A DNA stretch of 54,070 bases, taken from positions 1 to 54,070 of the forward strand of contig RDYW01000044.1 of the NCBI GenBank assembly GCA_004293485.1. Direction: 5' to 3'. Each line of letters begins with the position of its first letter. Within the stretch, counting starts at the first letter, position 1. Source of the stretch: Sphingobacteriales bacterium (GTDB lineage Bacteria > Bacteroidota > Bacteroidia > Sphingobacteriales > Sphingobacteriaceae). Shown one piece after another: positions 17,762-26,723 of this stretch. The notes under the pieces are model-generated. The model saw only the letters and a list, made by a program, of their open reading frames with translations. It searched no databases and was not told the origin of the DNA. The position numbers and the translations under genes were made by a program.

Positions 17762-20700
17762 ATGATTAAAAAGGCTTTATCAATTGTTATATGCTTGCTG
17801 GCAATGCAACAAGTGCGGGCGCAATTTAAAACCGATTTTTTTGTAAAAAAACTAGCCATAACCGATACCCTACAAATTGATAGTTTAAGTATTTTGCCCA
17901 ATTCGTTGCGGCTATCTATCAACAATATAGCTATTGATACCGCTAGTTATAAAATTAATTTTTCGGCTTCGTACATTACTTGGCTGGTAAAACCAATTGC
18001 AGATTCGGTACAAATAAGCTACCGTGTTTTCCCGCTTTTATTTACTAAAAAGTACGCCAATAAAAACCTAAACTTAATAGCTCCTACAACTATTAGTGGC
18101 TACAAAGGCTTAGTTTACCGAGTTAACAATAACGAAAACACCGTTTTTAGCCTTTCGGGATTTGATAAAAGTGGTAGCATATCTCGCAGTGTAGGCTTTG
18201 GTAACAACCAAAATCTTACCTTAAACTCTAATATGGTATTACAGCTTTCGGGCAAAATAAATAAAGAAATAGAAATATTGGCCGCCATTTCCGATGATAA
18301 TTTACCCATACAACCCGATGGCAATACCCAACAGCTAAACGATTTCGACCGTGTATTTATCCAGCTAAAACGAAAACAAGCCACCCTTATAGCTGGCGAT
18401 TACGAACTGCGTAAGCCCGATAGCTATTTCATGAACTATTTTAAACGTACCCAAGGAGCGTATGTATCCAATATTTTTAAAGATAAAAAGCAAAATATGT
18501 ACACCAGCCAGCTGGCAGGTGCCATAGCCAAAGGCCGAAGTGCCCGCAACCAAATTACCGCTATTGAGGGTAACCAAGGTCCTTATAGGTTATTGGGCAA
18601 TAATGGCGAACAGTTTATTGTGATATTATCGGGTACCGAGCGGGTTTTTATTGATGGCGAATTAGTGTTGCGTGGGCAAGATAACGATTATGTAATTGAT
18701 TATAATACCTCCGAACTTACCTTTACCACCAAACGCTTAATTACCCAAAACCTGCGAATTAACGTAGAGTTTGAGTACTCGGATAAGGTATTTGCCCGAA
18801 GTTTGGTTTTTGCGAACCAAAATTTTGAAAGCAAAAAACTAAAAATTGGCTTTAATTATTATAACGAACAAGATAACCCCAACCAGCCATTTTTACAAAC
18901 CCTTAGCCAACCCCAAAAAGATTTTTTAAAAACCATAGGCAACAACATTAACCAAACTTTTTTTAGTAATGTAAACGAAGTAGCATTTAACCGTAACGAA
19001 ATACTTTACCGCCTTGTAGATAGTTTAAATACAAGCATTTATATATACAGTACCGATTCGTTAAAAGCAAAATATAGGCTAGGTTTTACCCTGCTAGGTA
19101 GCGGAAAAGGAAACTATAAACTTAAAACCGATGCTAACGCCAATGGCAGGGTATTCGAGTATGTGCCACCCATTAATGGCATAATGCAGGGCGATTACGA
19201 GCCTATTACCCTATTGGTAACCCCAAAAAAACAACAATTAATTACCCTAAATACCAATTATAAACTGGGCAAACGCACCGCTATATTTACCGAAACAGCC
19301 TTTAGCAATAACGATGTAAACCTGTTTTCGCCCGTAAACAATGCCCAAAACCAAGGCATAGCCTACAAAATTATAGCCAACCATGCCCACCTTATTAACG
19401 GTAACGACAGCACAGGCCTACAACTAAAAAGCCAAATAGCTTACGAGTATGTAAACAAACAGTTTAAACCGCTAGAAAGGTACCGAACCGTAGAGTTCGA
19501 CCGAGATTTTAACCTTGCCGGGATAAATAATGCCACCGCAGGCAACGAAAACTGGCTAAGTGCCCAGCTACAATTATACAAATCGCCCTTAAAACAAGTA
19601 CTTTACCGCATTAATAATTTTAATAGGCAAAATGTTTATACAGGGTTTCAACACGCTATTAATGCCAATTACGAAATAAAAAGCCACCAAATTACCTATA
19701 CCGCCAGCTTGCTAAACTCCCACAACAACCTTAACCAGCAAGGCAGTTTTTTACGGCAATACCTCAAATACCTTAAAAAATTTAAAAGCCTAGAAACTGG
19801 TTTTAACTTTGAGCAGGAGCAAAATAAAACCAAAGATATGGCCACCAATATATATAGCTTACAAAGTTTTGCTTACCGCCAATACCAGTTGGTGCTACAA
19901 AATACGCCTATATCTAAAAATAAATTTTCGTTTGCATACACCACAAGGTTTGATAATTTGCCTTTCGGCGATAACTTAAAAGCGTTTAGCAAAGGCAATA
20001 TTTATAGCGCTAGGGCGGAGTTTAATAAAAACCCGAATTCGCAATTATCCTTTAACACATCGTACCGAACTGTATTATACACCCAAAAAGACAGCCTAAA
20101 AAACGACGAAAAAACCCTGCTAGGCCGTGTTGATTATAATTTTAAAGCCTTACGGGGATTTATCATCCTTAATACTTTTTACGAATTAGGCACAGGGCAA
20201 GAGCCCAAGCGAGAGTTTACCTACCTAGAAGTACCCGCCGGCCAAGGCATATACGCCTGGAACGATTATAACCAAAATGGCATTAAAGAGCTAAACGAAT
20301 TTGAAATATCACGCTTTACCGACCAAGCAAAATATATACGCATATTTAGAACCACCAGCCAATTTATACGGTCTAATTTTACCGCTATTAACCAAAACCT
20401 AGCCTTAAACCTAGCATCGTTATTTAAAACCAAGCAAAGTAATTTTTACACCTTCATTAAAAAAATAAGCACCATTACCGCCCTCCGAATTGATAAAAAA
20501 CTACTATTAGGTAACGATGGTGTGGCAGCTTTTAACCCTTACCAAACCAATATTAATAACGATAAACTATTGGCTTACAATCAGTTTTTTAGAAACACAC
20601 TGTTTTTTGACCGCATAAACCCAATATTTGGTATTGATATAAATTACCAACAAACCGCCAGCCGCATATTGCTAACCAACGGTTTTGATAGCCGTAAGCG

Positions 20701-21223
20701 CAGCGAAAACAGCCTACGCCTGCGCTGGAACTTTGTACAAAAAGCCAATTTTATGGTAGAAATAAAACAGGGAAACAAACTGTATTTATCCGAACTTTTT
20801 GGTGCCAATAACTATGTAGTTAAATTTTACGAAACCCAGCCCGAGTTTAGCTACCAATTTACCACCGATTTTAAAACCATATTTTCGGGCGCATTAAGCC
20901 AGCAAAAAAACGATGCGCAATATGGTGCCGAAAGTACCCTCAACTTTAGGCTTAGCACCGAAGTAAAATATAATTTACTTAAAAAAGGTGTGTTTTCGGC
21001 CCGTGTAAATAGTATTAACAACAAGTTTAAGGGTAAAAATAATACCGCTGTAGCTTACGAATTATTAGATGGCTTACAACCTGGCAACAACCTAACTTGG
21101 GCTATAAGTTTTCAGCGCACCATATCCAATGGCATACAGCTAAACCTAAGCTACGAAGGCCGAAAAGCCGCCGATGTACGCACCATACATACAGGTGGCA
21201 TGCAGGTACGGGCGTTTTTTTAA
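17762..21223 (+). CDS. large outer-membrane beta-barrel-like protein, function unknown
   Basis: A 1153-residue secreted protein with a signal peptide ending near residue 20 (QQVRAQ). Residues about 30-340 look like a beta-rich N-terminal region with the conserved elements AGDYELRKPDSYFMNYFKR and VFIDGELVLRG followed by DNDYVIDYNTSELTFT. The remaining ~800 residues alternate polar and aromatic positions, as in long beta-barrel strands. The protein ends in VRAFF, a C-terminal Phe as expected for BAM substrates. There is no TonB box or plug domain, so it is not a SusC-type receptor. I recognise it only as a conserved Bacteroidota hypothetical. It is preceded by the repeat locus and has no operon partner. 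Confidence 0.75.
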   Translation: MIKKALSIVICLLAMQQVRAQFKTDFFVKKLAITDTLQIDSLSILPNSLRLSINNIAIDTASYKINFSASYITWLVKPIADSVQISYRVFPLLFTKKYANKNLNLIAPTTISGYKGLVYRVNNNENTVFSLSGFDKSGSISRSVGFGNNQNLTLNSNMVLQLSGKINKEIEILAAISDDNLPIQPDGNTQQLNDFDRVFIQLKRKQATLIAGDYELRKPDSYFMNYFKRTQGAYVSNIFKDKKQNMYTSQLAGAIAKGRSARNQITAIEGNQGPYRLLGNNGEQFIVILSGTERVFIDGELVLRGQDNDYVIDYNTSELTFTTKRLITQNLRINVEFEYSDKVFARSLVFANQNFESKKLKIGFNYYNEQDNPNQPFLQTLSQPQKDFLKTIGNNINQTFFSNVNEVAFNRNEILYRLVDSLNTSIYIYSTDSLKAKYRLGFTLLGSGKGNYKLKTDANANGRVFEYVPPINGIMQGDYEPITLLVTPKKQQLITLNTNYKLGKRTAIFTETAFSNNDVNLFSPVNNAQNQGIAYKIIANHAHLINGNDSTGLQLKSQIAYEYVNKQFKPLERYRTVEFDRDFNLAGINNATAGNENWLSAQLQLYKSPLKQVLYRINNFNRQNVYTGFQHAINANYEIKSHQITYTASLLNSHNNLNQQGSFLRQYLKYLKKFKSLETGFNFEQEQNKTKDMATNIYSLQSFAYRQYQLVLQNTPISKNKFSFAYTTRFDNLPFGDNLKAFSKGNIYSARAEFNKNPNSQLSFNTSYRTVLYTQKDSLKNDEKTLLGRVDYNFKALRGFIILNTFYELGTGQEPKREFTYLEVPAGQGIYAWNDYNQNGIKELNEFEISRFTDQAKYIRIFRTTSQFIRSNFTAINQNLALNLASLFKTKQSNFYTFIKKISTITALRIDKKLLLGNDGVAAFNPYQTNINNDKLLAYNQFFRNTLFFDRINPIFGIDINYQQTASRILLTNGFDSRKRSENSLRLRWNFVQKANFMVEIKQGNKLYLSELFGANNYVVKFYETQPEFSYQFTTDFKTIFSGALSQQKNDAQYGAESTLNFRLSTEVKYNLLKKGVFSARVNSINNKFKGKNNTAVAYELLDGLQPGNNLTWAISFQRTISNGIQLNLSYEGRKAADVRTIHTGGMQVRAFF

Positions 21224-21350
21224 ACGTATTAACGATATTAGCGTAAGTGCCTTTATATAGGTGTTTGATGGTATACTATTATAAAAACAGTAATGCTAAT
21301 TATTAGCACCTGTGTTATACAACATTAAATACACATTTAATACAAATGTT

Positions 21351-21391
21351 ATTAACCTATTTGTTAATTGTGTTAACATTATTTATACTTG
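21351..21391 (+). promoter_or_regulatory. predicted Fic promoter with overlapping inverted repeats
   Basis: TTTG at 21360-21363 and TATACTTG at 21384-21391 fit the Bacteroidota promoter with a 20-base spacer and one mismatch. Two overlapping inverted repeats lie here: ATTAAC-N6-GTTAAT (21351-21368) over the -33 element, and TGTTAA-N5-TTAACA (21362-21378), mostly within the spacer. Such placement is typical of repressor operators. The rest of the gap 21224-21477 shows nothing else. Confidence 0.5.
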
Positions 21392-21477
21392 CAAAGTATT
21401 GATAAATAATGTTTTTAATACTATATATGTTAAATGTTTATTATTAGTTTTTTAAATGTTATAAATATAAAAATCAA

Positions 21478-22641
21478 ATGTTGGCCGCACAATTTTTACA
21501 TTACGATTTAAAACTGATAGAGCCGTCTTTCGGTTCATTACTTACCGATTTAATTATTGAGCTAGATTATCTCCGAAAAAAACCGCTTGGAGGTTCTACA
21601 CACCCGAAAGTTTTTTTTCAGCTGAAACATATTTTTCACACACTTGAAAGTATTGGATCGGCAAGGATTGAAGGAAACAATACAACTATTGCAGCATATA
21701 TTGAAACTAAACTTACTGAAATCACTAAAGTTTCGCCCAGTATTAAGGAAATTCAGAACATTGAAAAAGCGATGGCTTTTGTTGAGGAAAATGTAAAAGA
21801 TTATCCCATAAACAAAGCTTTTTTAAGTGAGATGCATAAAATGATTGTTTACGGATTATTACCACCTCCAAATGGAGAAGGTGATACAACTCCTGGAGAA
21901 TACAGAAAAGTAAACTTAAAAATAAATAAATCAACGCATAGGCCACCAGATTGGTTAAAGGTGGATGATTATATGAAAGAGTTGATAGATTTTGTTAATA
22001 GCGAAGATAGTCCTAAATACGATTTACTTAAAGTCGCAATCGCACACCATCGCTTAGTATGGATTCACCCTTTTGGAAACGGTAATGGGCGAACTGTACG
22101 ATTATTTACCTATGCAATGCTGGTTAAAACAGGGTTTAATGTTAATGTTGGACGAATTATAAATCCTACTGCTGTATTTTGCAGCAATAGAAACGATTAT
22201 TATGCAAACTTATCAGAGGCCGATAAGGGAACCAATGAAGGAATAATTACTTGGGTTGAATATGTTTTAAGAGGGCTGAAAGAAGAAATCGAAAAAATTG
22301 ATAGGTTGTTAGATTATAATTTTTTGAAAAAGGAAATTCTAATTCCTACAATTAACCATTCATTAGACAGAAAACATATTACAGATGTAGAAGCAAAGAT
22401 TTTAAAAAAAGCCATCGATTTGCAAATAGTACAAGCGGCGGATATAAAAGAGTTTTTTAGAGGTAAGGCCGATGCAGAAGTATCAAGGCAAATAAAAAAA
22501 CTAATTGATAAAAAAATGCTTATGCCCGAAAAAGAAGGCACACGAAAATATGTTTTGCGATTTAATAACAATTATCTTTTTAGAAGTGTTGTTAAATCAT
22601 TAGGTGAAAAAGGATTTCTTCCTGTGCGTGATGAAATTTAA
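21478..22641 (+). CDS. Fic domain protein with N-terminal inhibitory motif
   Basis: A 387-residue Fic protein that would transfer AMP or another nucleotide part to target proteins. The catalytic motif HPFGNGNGRTVR starts at His197 and matches HPFxxGNGRxxR. The autoinhibitory helix motif (S/T)xxxE(G/N) is present as SARIEGN at 61-67, before the Fic core, making this a class II Fic with built-in inhibition that needs no separate antitoxin. The C-terminal ~110 residues look like a winged helix (VEAKILKKAIDL... EVSRQIKKLIDKKML), so it may bind DNA, perhaps its own operator. Wording of codons differs from neighbouring genes, consistent with acquisition. Confidence 0.93.
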   Translation: MLAAQFLHYDLKLIEPSFGSLLTDLIIELDYLRKKPLGGSTHPKVFFQLKHIFHTLESIGSARIEGNNTTIAAYIETKLTEITKVSPSIKEIQNIEKAMAFVEENVKDYPINKAFLSEMHKMIVYGLLPPPNGEGDTTPGEYRKVNLKINKSTHRPPDWLKVDDYMKELIDFVNSEDSPKYDLLKVAIAHHRLVWIHPFGNGNGRTVRLFTYAMLVKTGFNVNVGRIINPTAVFCSNRNDYYANLSEADKGTNEGIITWVEYVLRGLKEEIEKIDRLLDYNFLKKEILIPTINHSLDRKHITDVEAKILKKAIDLQIVQAADIKEFFRGKADAEVSRQIKKLIDKKMLMPEKEGTRKYVLRFNNNYLFRSVVKSLGEKGFLPVRDEI

Positions 22642-22780
22642 TAGTTATTAAAAGTGTTTGCACCTAAGCATGTAAAAGTTAGTTTAAAAACTAATCAATT
22701 TGAATGATGATGTATTGACGACCTGAAGCCACATAGCCTTAAAAAATATTTTAATTAGGCTTAAATATCCTGATAAGATG

Positions 22781-22788
22781 TATTTTTG
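22781..22788 (+). promoter_or_regulatory. -7 promoter element of the cystathionine synthase/lyase gene
   Basis: TATTTTTG matches TAnnTTTG 24 bases before the start codon. No good TTTG is seen at the -33 spacing. I see no clear SAM riboswitch fold in the 170 bases upstream. Confidence 0.4.
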
Positions 22789-22812
22789 AAATCAAACAAG
22801 TAAAAAAAAATT

Positions 22813-23952
22813 ATGAAATTTGCCACCAAAGCCATACACGCCGGCCAACACCCCGACCCTAGCACAGGAGCCGTAATGACCCCCATTTACCAAACATCAA
22901 CCTACTGGCAAAAAAGCCCAGGCGATAATAAAGGCTACGAATATAGCAGAGGCACCAACCCTACCCGCAAGGCGTTAGAAGATTGCTTGGCGGCAATAGA
23001 AAACGGCAAATATGGCCTAGCTTTTAGCAGCGGAATGGGTGCTACCGATGCTGTGATGAAACTTTTACAACCCGGCAACGAGGTAATTACAGGCAACGAT
23101 TTGTACGGCGGCTCGTACCGAATATTTACCAAAATATTTGCCAATTATGGCATAAAATTTCATTTTTTAGATTTAAGCAATCCCGAAAATATTTTACCAT
23201 ACATAAACACAAACACCAAACAAGTATGGATAGAAACACCTACCAACCCTACCATGCAAATTGTGGATATTGCAGGTATTGCCAAAATAACCAAAGCCCA
23301 CCATTTACTGCTAACCGTTGATAATACCTTTGCATCGCCCTACCTACAAAACCCCTTAGATTTAGGTGCCGATGTGGTAATGCACTCGGTAACCAAATAT
23401 ATTGCTGGCCATAGCGATGTGGTAATGGGTGCCCTAATTACCAATAACGAGGAACTGTACAAAAAACTTTGGTTTATATACAATGCCTGTGGCGCAACCC
23501 CTGGCCCGCAAGATTGTTTTTTGGTGCTGCGAGGCATAAAAACCCTTCACCTGCGTATGCAGGCACACTGCCAAAACGGCGAAAAAATTGCCCATTTTTT
23601 AAAAACACACCCCAAAATTGATAAAATTTATTGGCCAGGTTTTACCAACCACCCCAACCACGCTATTGCAAAACAACAAATGCGGGGTTTTGGTGGGATG
23701 ATTTCTATCACCCTAAAAAATGCCGATTTGCAAGAAACTTTTCGCATTTCGTCGATATTTAAAGTTTTTACCCTAGCCGAAAGCTTGGGCGGTGTAGAGT
23801 CGCTAATTAACCACCCCGCCAGCATGACCCACGGCTCGATACCCAAAACCGAAAGAGAAAAAGTAGGCGTAACCGATAATTTATTGCGCCTAAGCGTAGG
23901 TATCGAAGATATTGACGATTTGCTAGACGATTTAAAACAAGCCTTGGCCTAG
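22813..23952 (+). CDS. cystathionine gamma-synthase / gamma-lyase family PLP enzyme
   Basis: A 379-residue member of the Cys/Met metabolism PLP family (aspartate aminotransferase fold). YSRGTNPTRKALE near the N-terminus is the family's tyrosine-arginine motif from the neighbouring subunit. SSGMGATDAVM lies at the cofactor phosphate, and VDNTFASPYLQNPL carries the PLP-ring Asp. SVTKYIAGHSDVVMG contains the Schiff-base Lys195. Gamma-synthase and gamma-lyase cannot be separated reliably by eye; the overall sequence is compatible with either transsulfuration direction. A TIGR02757 gene follows 10 bases later, so the two are probably co-transcribed. Confidence 0.93.
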   Translation: MKFATKAIHAGQHPDPSTGAVMTPIYQTSTYWQKSPGDNKGYEYSRGTNPTRKALEDCLAAIENGKYGLAFSSGMGATDAVMKLLQPGNEVITGNDLYGGSYRIFTKIFANYGIKFHFLDLSNPENILPYINTNTKQVWIETPTNPTMQIVDIAGIAKITKAHHLLLTVDNTFASPYLQNPLDLGADVVMHSVTKYIAGHSDVVMGALITNNEELYKKLWFIYNACGATPGPQDCFLVLRGIKTLHLRMQAHCQNGEKIAHFLKTHPKIDKIYWPGFTNHPNHAIAKQQMRGFGGMISITLKNADLQETFRISSIFKVFTLAESLGGVESLINHPASMTHGSIPKTEREKVGVTDNLLRLSVGIEDIDDLLDDLKQALA

Positions 23953-23962
23953 TTTTTTAAGG

Positions 23963-24779
23963 ATGGTAAAAAACCTAAAAGATTTTTTAGATGCCAAAGT
24001 TGCCCAATACAACCAACCCAACTTTATAGCTAACGACCCTGTGTGCATACCGCACCTGTTTAGCAAAAAGCAGGATATAGAAATTATGGGTTTTTGGGCA
24101 GCAATATTGGCTTGGGGGAAACGCATTACCATTATCAACAAAAGTAAAGAACTAATAAATTTGATGGATGGCGCACCCCACGATTTTATCATCAACCACC
24201 AAGAGGCCGATTTAAAGCCATTTTTAAACTTTAAGCACCGCACTTTTAACGCTACCGATACCCTATATTTTATTCATTTTTTAAAACATCATTACACCCG
24301 TTTTAACAGTTTAGAAGATGCTTTTTTACCTTTCGGCAATCGGGCTTTCGGGCAGCCAGCTGCGGGCAATGCTAGTAGTACAATTGAAATGAACTTGAAT
24401 ATTGAAAGCCATTTAAACCATTTTAGAGATTATTTTTTTTTCGTTGGATGATTTTCCGCATCGTACCCAAAAACATGTTTCTTCTCCTAACCAAAAATCA
24501 ACCTGTAAACGCTTAAATATGTTTTTACGCTGGATGGTGCGTAACGATAATTGCGGTGTTGATTTTGGTATTTGGCAGCGCATTTTGCCTGCACAATTGA
24601 TATGCCCTTGCGATGTACATGTGGATAGGGTTGCCCGATTATTGGGCTTAATTAACCGCAAACAAACCGACTGGCTTACCGCCGTAGAACTTACACAAGC
24701 CCTCAAAAACTTTAACACACATGACCCTGTTAAATACGATTTTGCCTTATTTGGCCTAGGCGTAGAAGGAATTTTATAA
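23963..24779 (+). pseudogene. TIGR02757 (DUF2400) family gene split by a one-base frameshift
   Basis: The first frame (23963-24451) reads the N-terminal half (KDIEIMGFWAAILAWGKR-type segment, actually KQDIEIMGFWAAILAWGKR) and ends shortly after a T9 run at 24433-24441. Removing one T continues the reading as FFSLDDFPHRTQKHVSSP, then KSTCKRLNMFLRWMVR and LPAQLICPCDVHV to the stop at 24779. Together they give a full family-length protein of about 270 residues. These proteins resemble HhH-type DNA repair folds but have no firm function. It may be a true pseudogene, a homopolymer sequencing error, or a slippage site. Confidence 0.88.
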
Positions 24780-24863
24780 CGTTTAATTTTATTTATAAAA
24801 ATTTAAAAAATCTTCTATCCAACATGGTTTACCAAAGGTTAATATTAAAATCAAAAATAAAAA

Positions 24864-24893
24864 AAAGGACGAAGCAAAATTGCCTCGTCCTTT
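24864..24893 (-). terminator. Rho-independent terminator of the minus-strand LTxxQ gene
   Basis: Stem AAAGGACGAAGCAA / TTGCCTCGTCCTTT with one mismatch and a two-base gap. On the minus strand it is followed by a T-rich run (complement of the A run at 24848-24866). It lies 25 bases after the minus-strand gene end at 24918. It could work weakly for the plus-strand gene ending at 24779 as well. Confidence 0.75.
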
Positions 24894-24917
24894 ATCTTCA
24901 TCAACAATAAACAAATA

Positions 24918-25379
24918 CTAATTCAAACTATCTTTTTTACTTTCTGCTTTCATCTTTTTATGCTTTTCTATCCATTCGGAAGATTTTTTTTTCAATAGTA
25001 GCTTTTGCTCGGGGCTTAATGTTTTGGCTAAAGCCTGCCTGTTATCTCTAGCTTGTTCCTTATTTTTTTGCCACATTAATTTTTGCTCGGCTGTTAAAGT
25101 TGGTTCAAGTTTTTTTATTTTTTCTTCTCTCGTAAGCGATTTATCGGCCATAATGTTTTTTTGCTCGTCGGTAAATGTAGCTCTAAACTCTTGTTTAGCA
25201 GCTTTTTTTTGTTCCATATTGGCTTTTACTAAAGCTTTTTGTTCATCGTTAAATCTAGCGGCCGAATTGTATTTTTCGCTTTTTGCTTTTTCTATACCAG
25301 TATCTTGGGCTAGTGTAGTTAAAGATAACGTCATTGTACAAACGGTTATAAAGGCAATTTTTTTTAGAGAATTTTTCAT
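24918..25379 (-). CDS. secreted LTxxQ / Spy-like protein
   Basis: A 153-residue, very Lys-rich protein. The start at 25379 gives a proper signal peptide (MKNSLKKIAFITVCTMTLSLTTLAQ); an upstream in-frame start at 25442 would put 21 polar residues ahead of it. The mature protein repeats FNDEQKALVKANMEQKKAAK, FTDEQKNIMADKSLTREEK, LTAEQKLMWQKNKEQ and LSPEQKLLLKKKSSE, four copies of the [LF]xxEQK helix start. This is the Spy/CpxP LTxxQ pattern in a more regular form. A periplasmic chaperone-like or metal-binding role is plausible. It stands alone with its own terminator. Confidence 0.8.
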   Translation of the reverse strand: MKNSLKKIAFITVCTMTLSLTTLAQDTGIEKAKSEKYNSAARFNDEQKALVKANMEQKKAAKQEFRATFTDEQKNIMADKSLTREEKIKKLEPTLTAEQKLMWQKNKEQARDNRQALAKTLSPEQKLLLKKKSSEWIEKHKKMKAESKKDSLN

Positions 25380-25447
25380 GTTTTTATATTGTTTAATTTT
25401 ATTGTCTGAACAATAAAAAAACAAAAGGTTTAAGCTAGTCAAAAAAA

Positions 25448-25714
25448 TTAAAGCAAATAATTGATGTATGATTTAGCAATGCGTTGCAATTCTGAACAAG
25501 GTAAATCATTGGGGCTACTTTGTAAGTTTGTTAAACTGTTGGCTTTAATTTTAAAAAAACCATTGCTAAGTTTAACCAAAATATCTTTTTCGGTTATCAA
25601 GTAATGTTCTATATAGGCACCTATGGTTGGTTTTATAGAATTTAATTTTTTAACTATCAAAACAATAGCTTTTTTTTCGTTATCAGCATCTATAATTATA
25701 TGATTTTTTTTCAT
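25448..25714 (-). CDS. small protein of unknown function
   Basis: An 88-residue soluble reading frame with an ATG start at 25714. It has a beta-alpha-beta look (IIIDADNEKKAIVLIVKKL, then TEKDILVKLSNGFFKIKA) and a C-terminal helix (LQRIAKSYINYLL). No motif is recognised. It lies 68 bases upstream of the LTxxQ gene on the same strand, so the two could share a promoter in the divergent region 25715-25897. Whether it is expressed is uncertain. Confidence 0.5.
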   Translation of the reverse strand: MKKNHIIIDADNEKKAIVLIVKKLNSIKPTIGAYIEHYLITEKDILVKLSNGFFKIKANSLTNLQSSPNDLPCSELQRIAKSYINYLL

Positions 25715-25897
25715 ACCGCTAAACTAAGCAGCCAGCTATTAGCAAACAATTAATTTAGCATTAATTTTACAAAAATTTAACATTTACTTTACAACCGAGC
25801 TGTAATTTTTATCCAAAAAATTAAGTTCGAAACACCAATAATAATTAGCACAAAAATTATATTTTTAGTTAAGTTTGACTTCGAAATTATTACTTAG

Positions 25898-26662
25898 ATG
25901 GCTAAAATTTTAAATTATTTAATTTCTCCCGAATTTAGGAAACAGTTACTTATCGCTGTGGCTTTAATAGCCACACTTATTATAGTTTTGGTAGTAAGTT
26001 TAAGGTTTTACACTCGCCATGGCGAAGGAAAAGCTGTACCCAATTTAAAAGGGCTAAACATTGCCAATGCAATAGAAATTTTAGATGCCGAAGGCTTTAG
26101 TTATCAATTAGATTCGGTATTTATTTTAGATAAAAAACCAGGTATAGTAGTAGAACAAGACCCCGACCCAAACACACAAGTAAAAATTAATCGTATTATT
26201 TATTTAACTATTGTTTCATCGCTTACTCCCGATGTTAGCTTCCCTGATATTGATGATAAAACGTTTAGAGAAGCCATAGCAATATTAGAAAATTACGGAT
26301 TAAAACTAGGCGATACAATTTATAAAAACGATATAGCCCGCGATGCTGTACTAGCTTATAGTTATGCAGGTGGTGTGGTAAAAATTGGGCAAAAAATACC
26401 AAAAGGTACTAAAATAAATTTAGTTTTGGGCGATGGCATGGGTGCCGAGGCTGTTGAAATTCCTAGTTTATTGGGCTTAACGCTTAGCGAAGCTATGTTT
26501 TCGCTAAAAGGTGCATCATTAAATTTAGGGATGGTTACTTACGAAGGTATGGTTAAAGATAGTGCATCGGCAATTATTGTAGCTCAAAAACCAAGCCCAA
26601 GCGATACTTCGTCAAAAGTTACCATGGGTACTAAAATTAATTTAATTTTATCAAATAAGTAA
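25898..26662 (+). CDS. PASTA domain membrane protein
   Basis: A 254-residue protein with a short cytoplasmic N-terminus, one membrane span (about residues 17-37, LLIAVALIATLIIVLVVSL) and three PASTA domains outside: VPNLKGLNIANAIEILDAEGF, FPDIDDKTFREAIAILENYGL and IPSLLGLTLSEAMFSLKGASL. PASTA domains bind peptidoglycan fragments or beta-lactam-like ligands. There is no kinase or transpeptidase domain, unlike the Ser/Thr kinases and penicillin-binding proteins where PASTA is best known. The neighbouring mltG fits a cell-wall role. TAAGTTTG at 25870-25877 is a possible -7 element. Confidence 0.9.
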   Translation: MAKILNYLISPEFRKQLLIAVALIATLIIVLVVSLRFYTRHGEGKAVPNLKGLNIANAIEILDAEGFSYQLDSVFILDKKPGIVVEQDPDPNTQVKINRIIYLTIVSSLTPDVSFPDIDDKTFREAIAILENYGLKLGDTIYKNDIARDAVLAYSYAGGVVKIGQKIPKGTKINLVLGDGMGAEAVEIPSLLGLTLSEAMFSLKGASLNLGMVTYEGMVKDSASAIIVAQKPSPSDTSSKVTMGTKINLILSNK

Positions 26663-26723
26663 TAAATAGGAATAAAAACGAGAGCCAAGTTTATATTTGA
26701 AGCAAAAAATACAATGTGCATTT

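Noticed and set aside
21478-22641. Fic protein considered as the toxin of a two-gene fic module
   Set aside because: The inhibitory motif is within the same protein and no small antitoxin reading frame is next to it.
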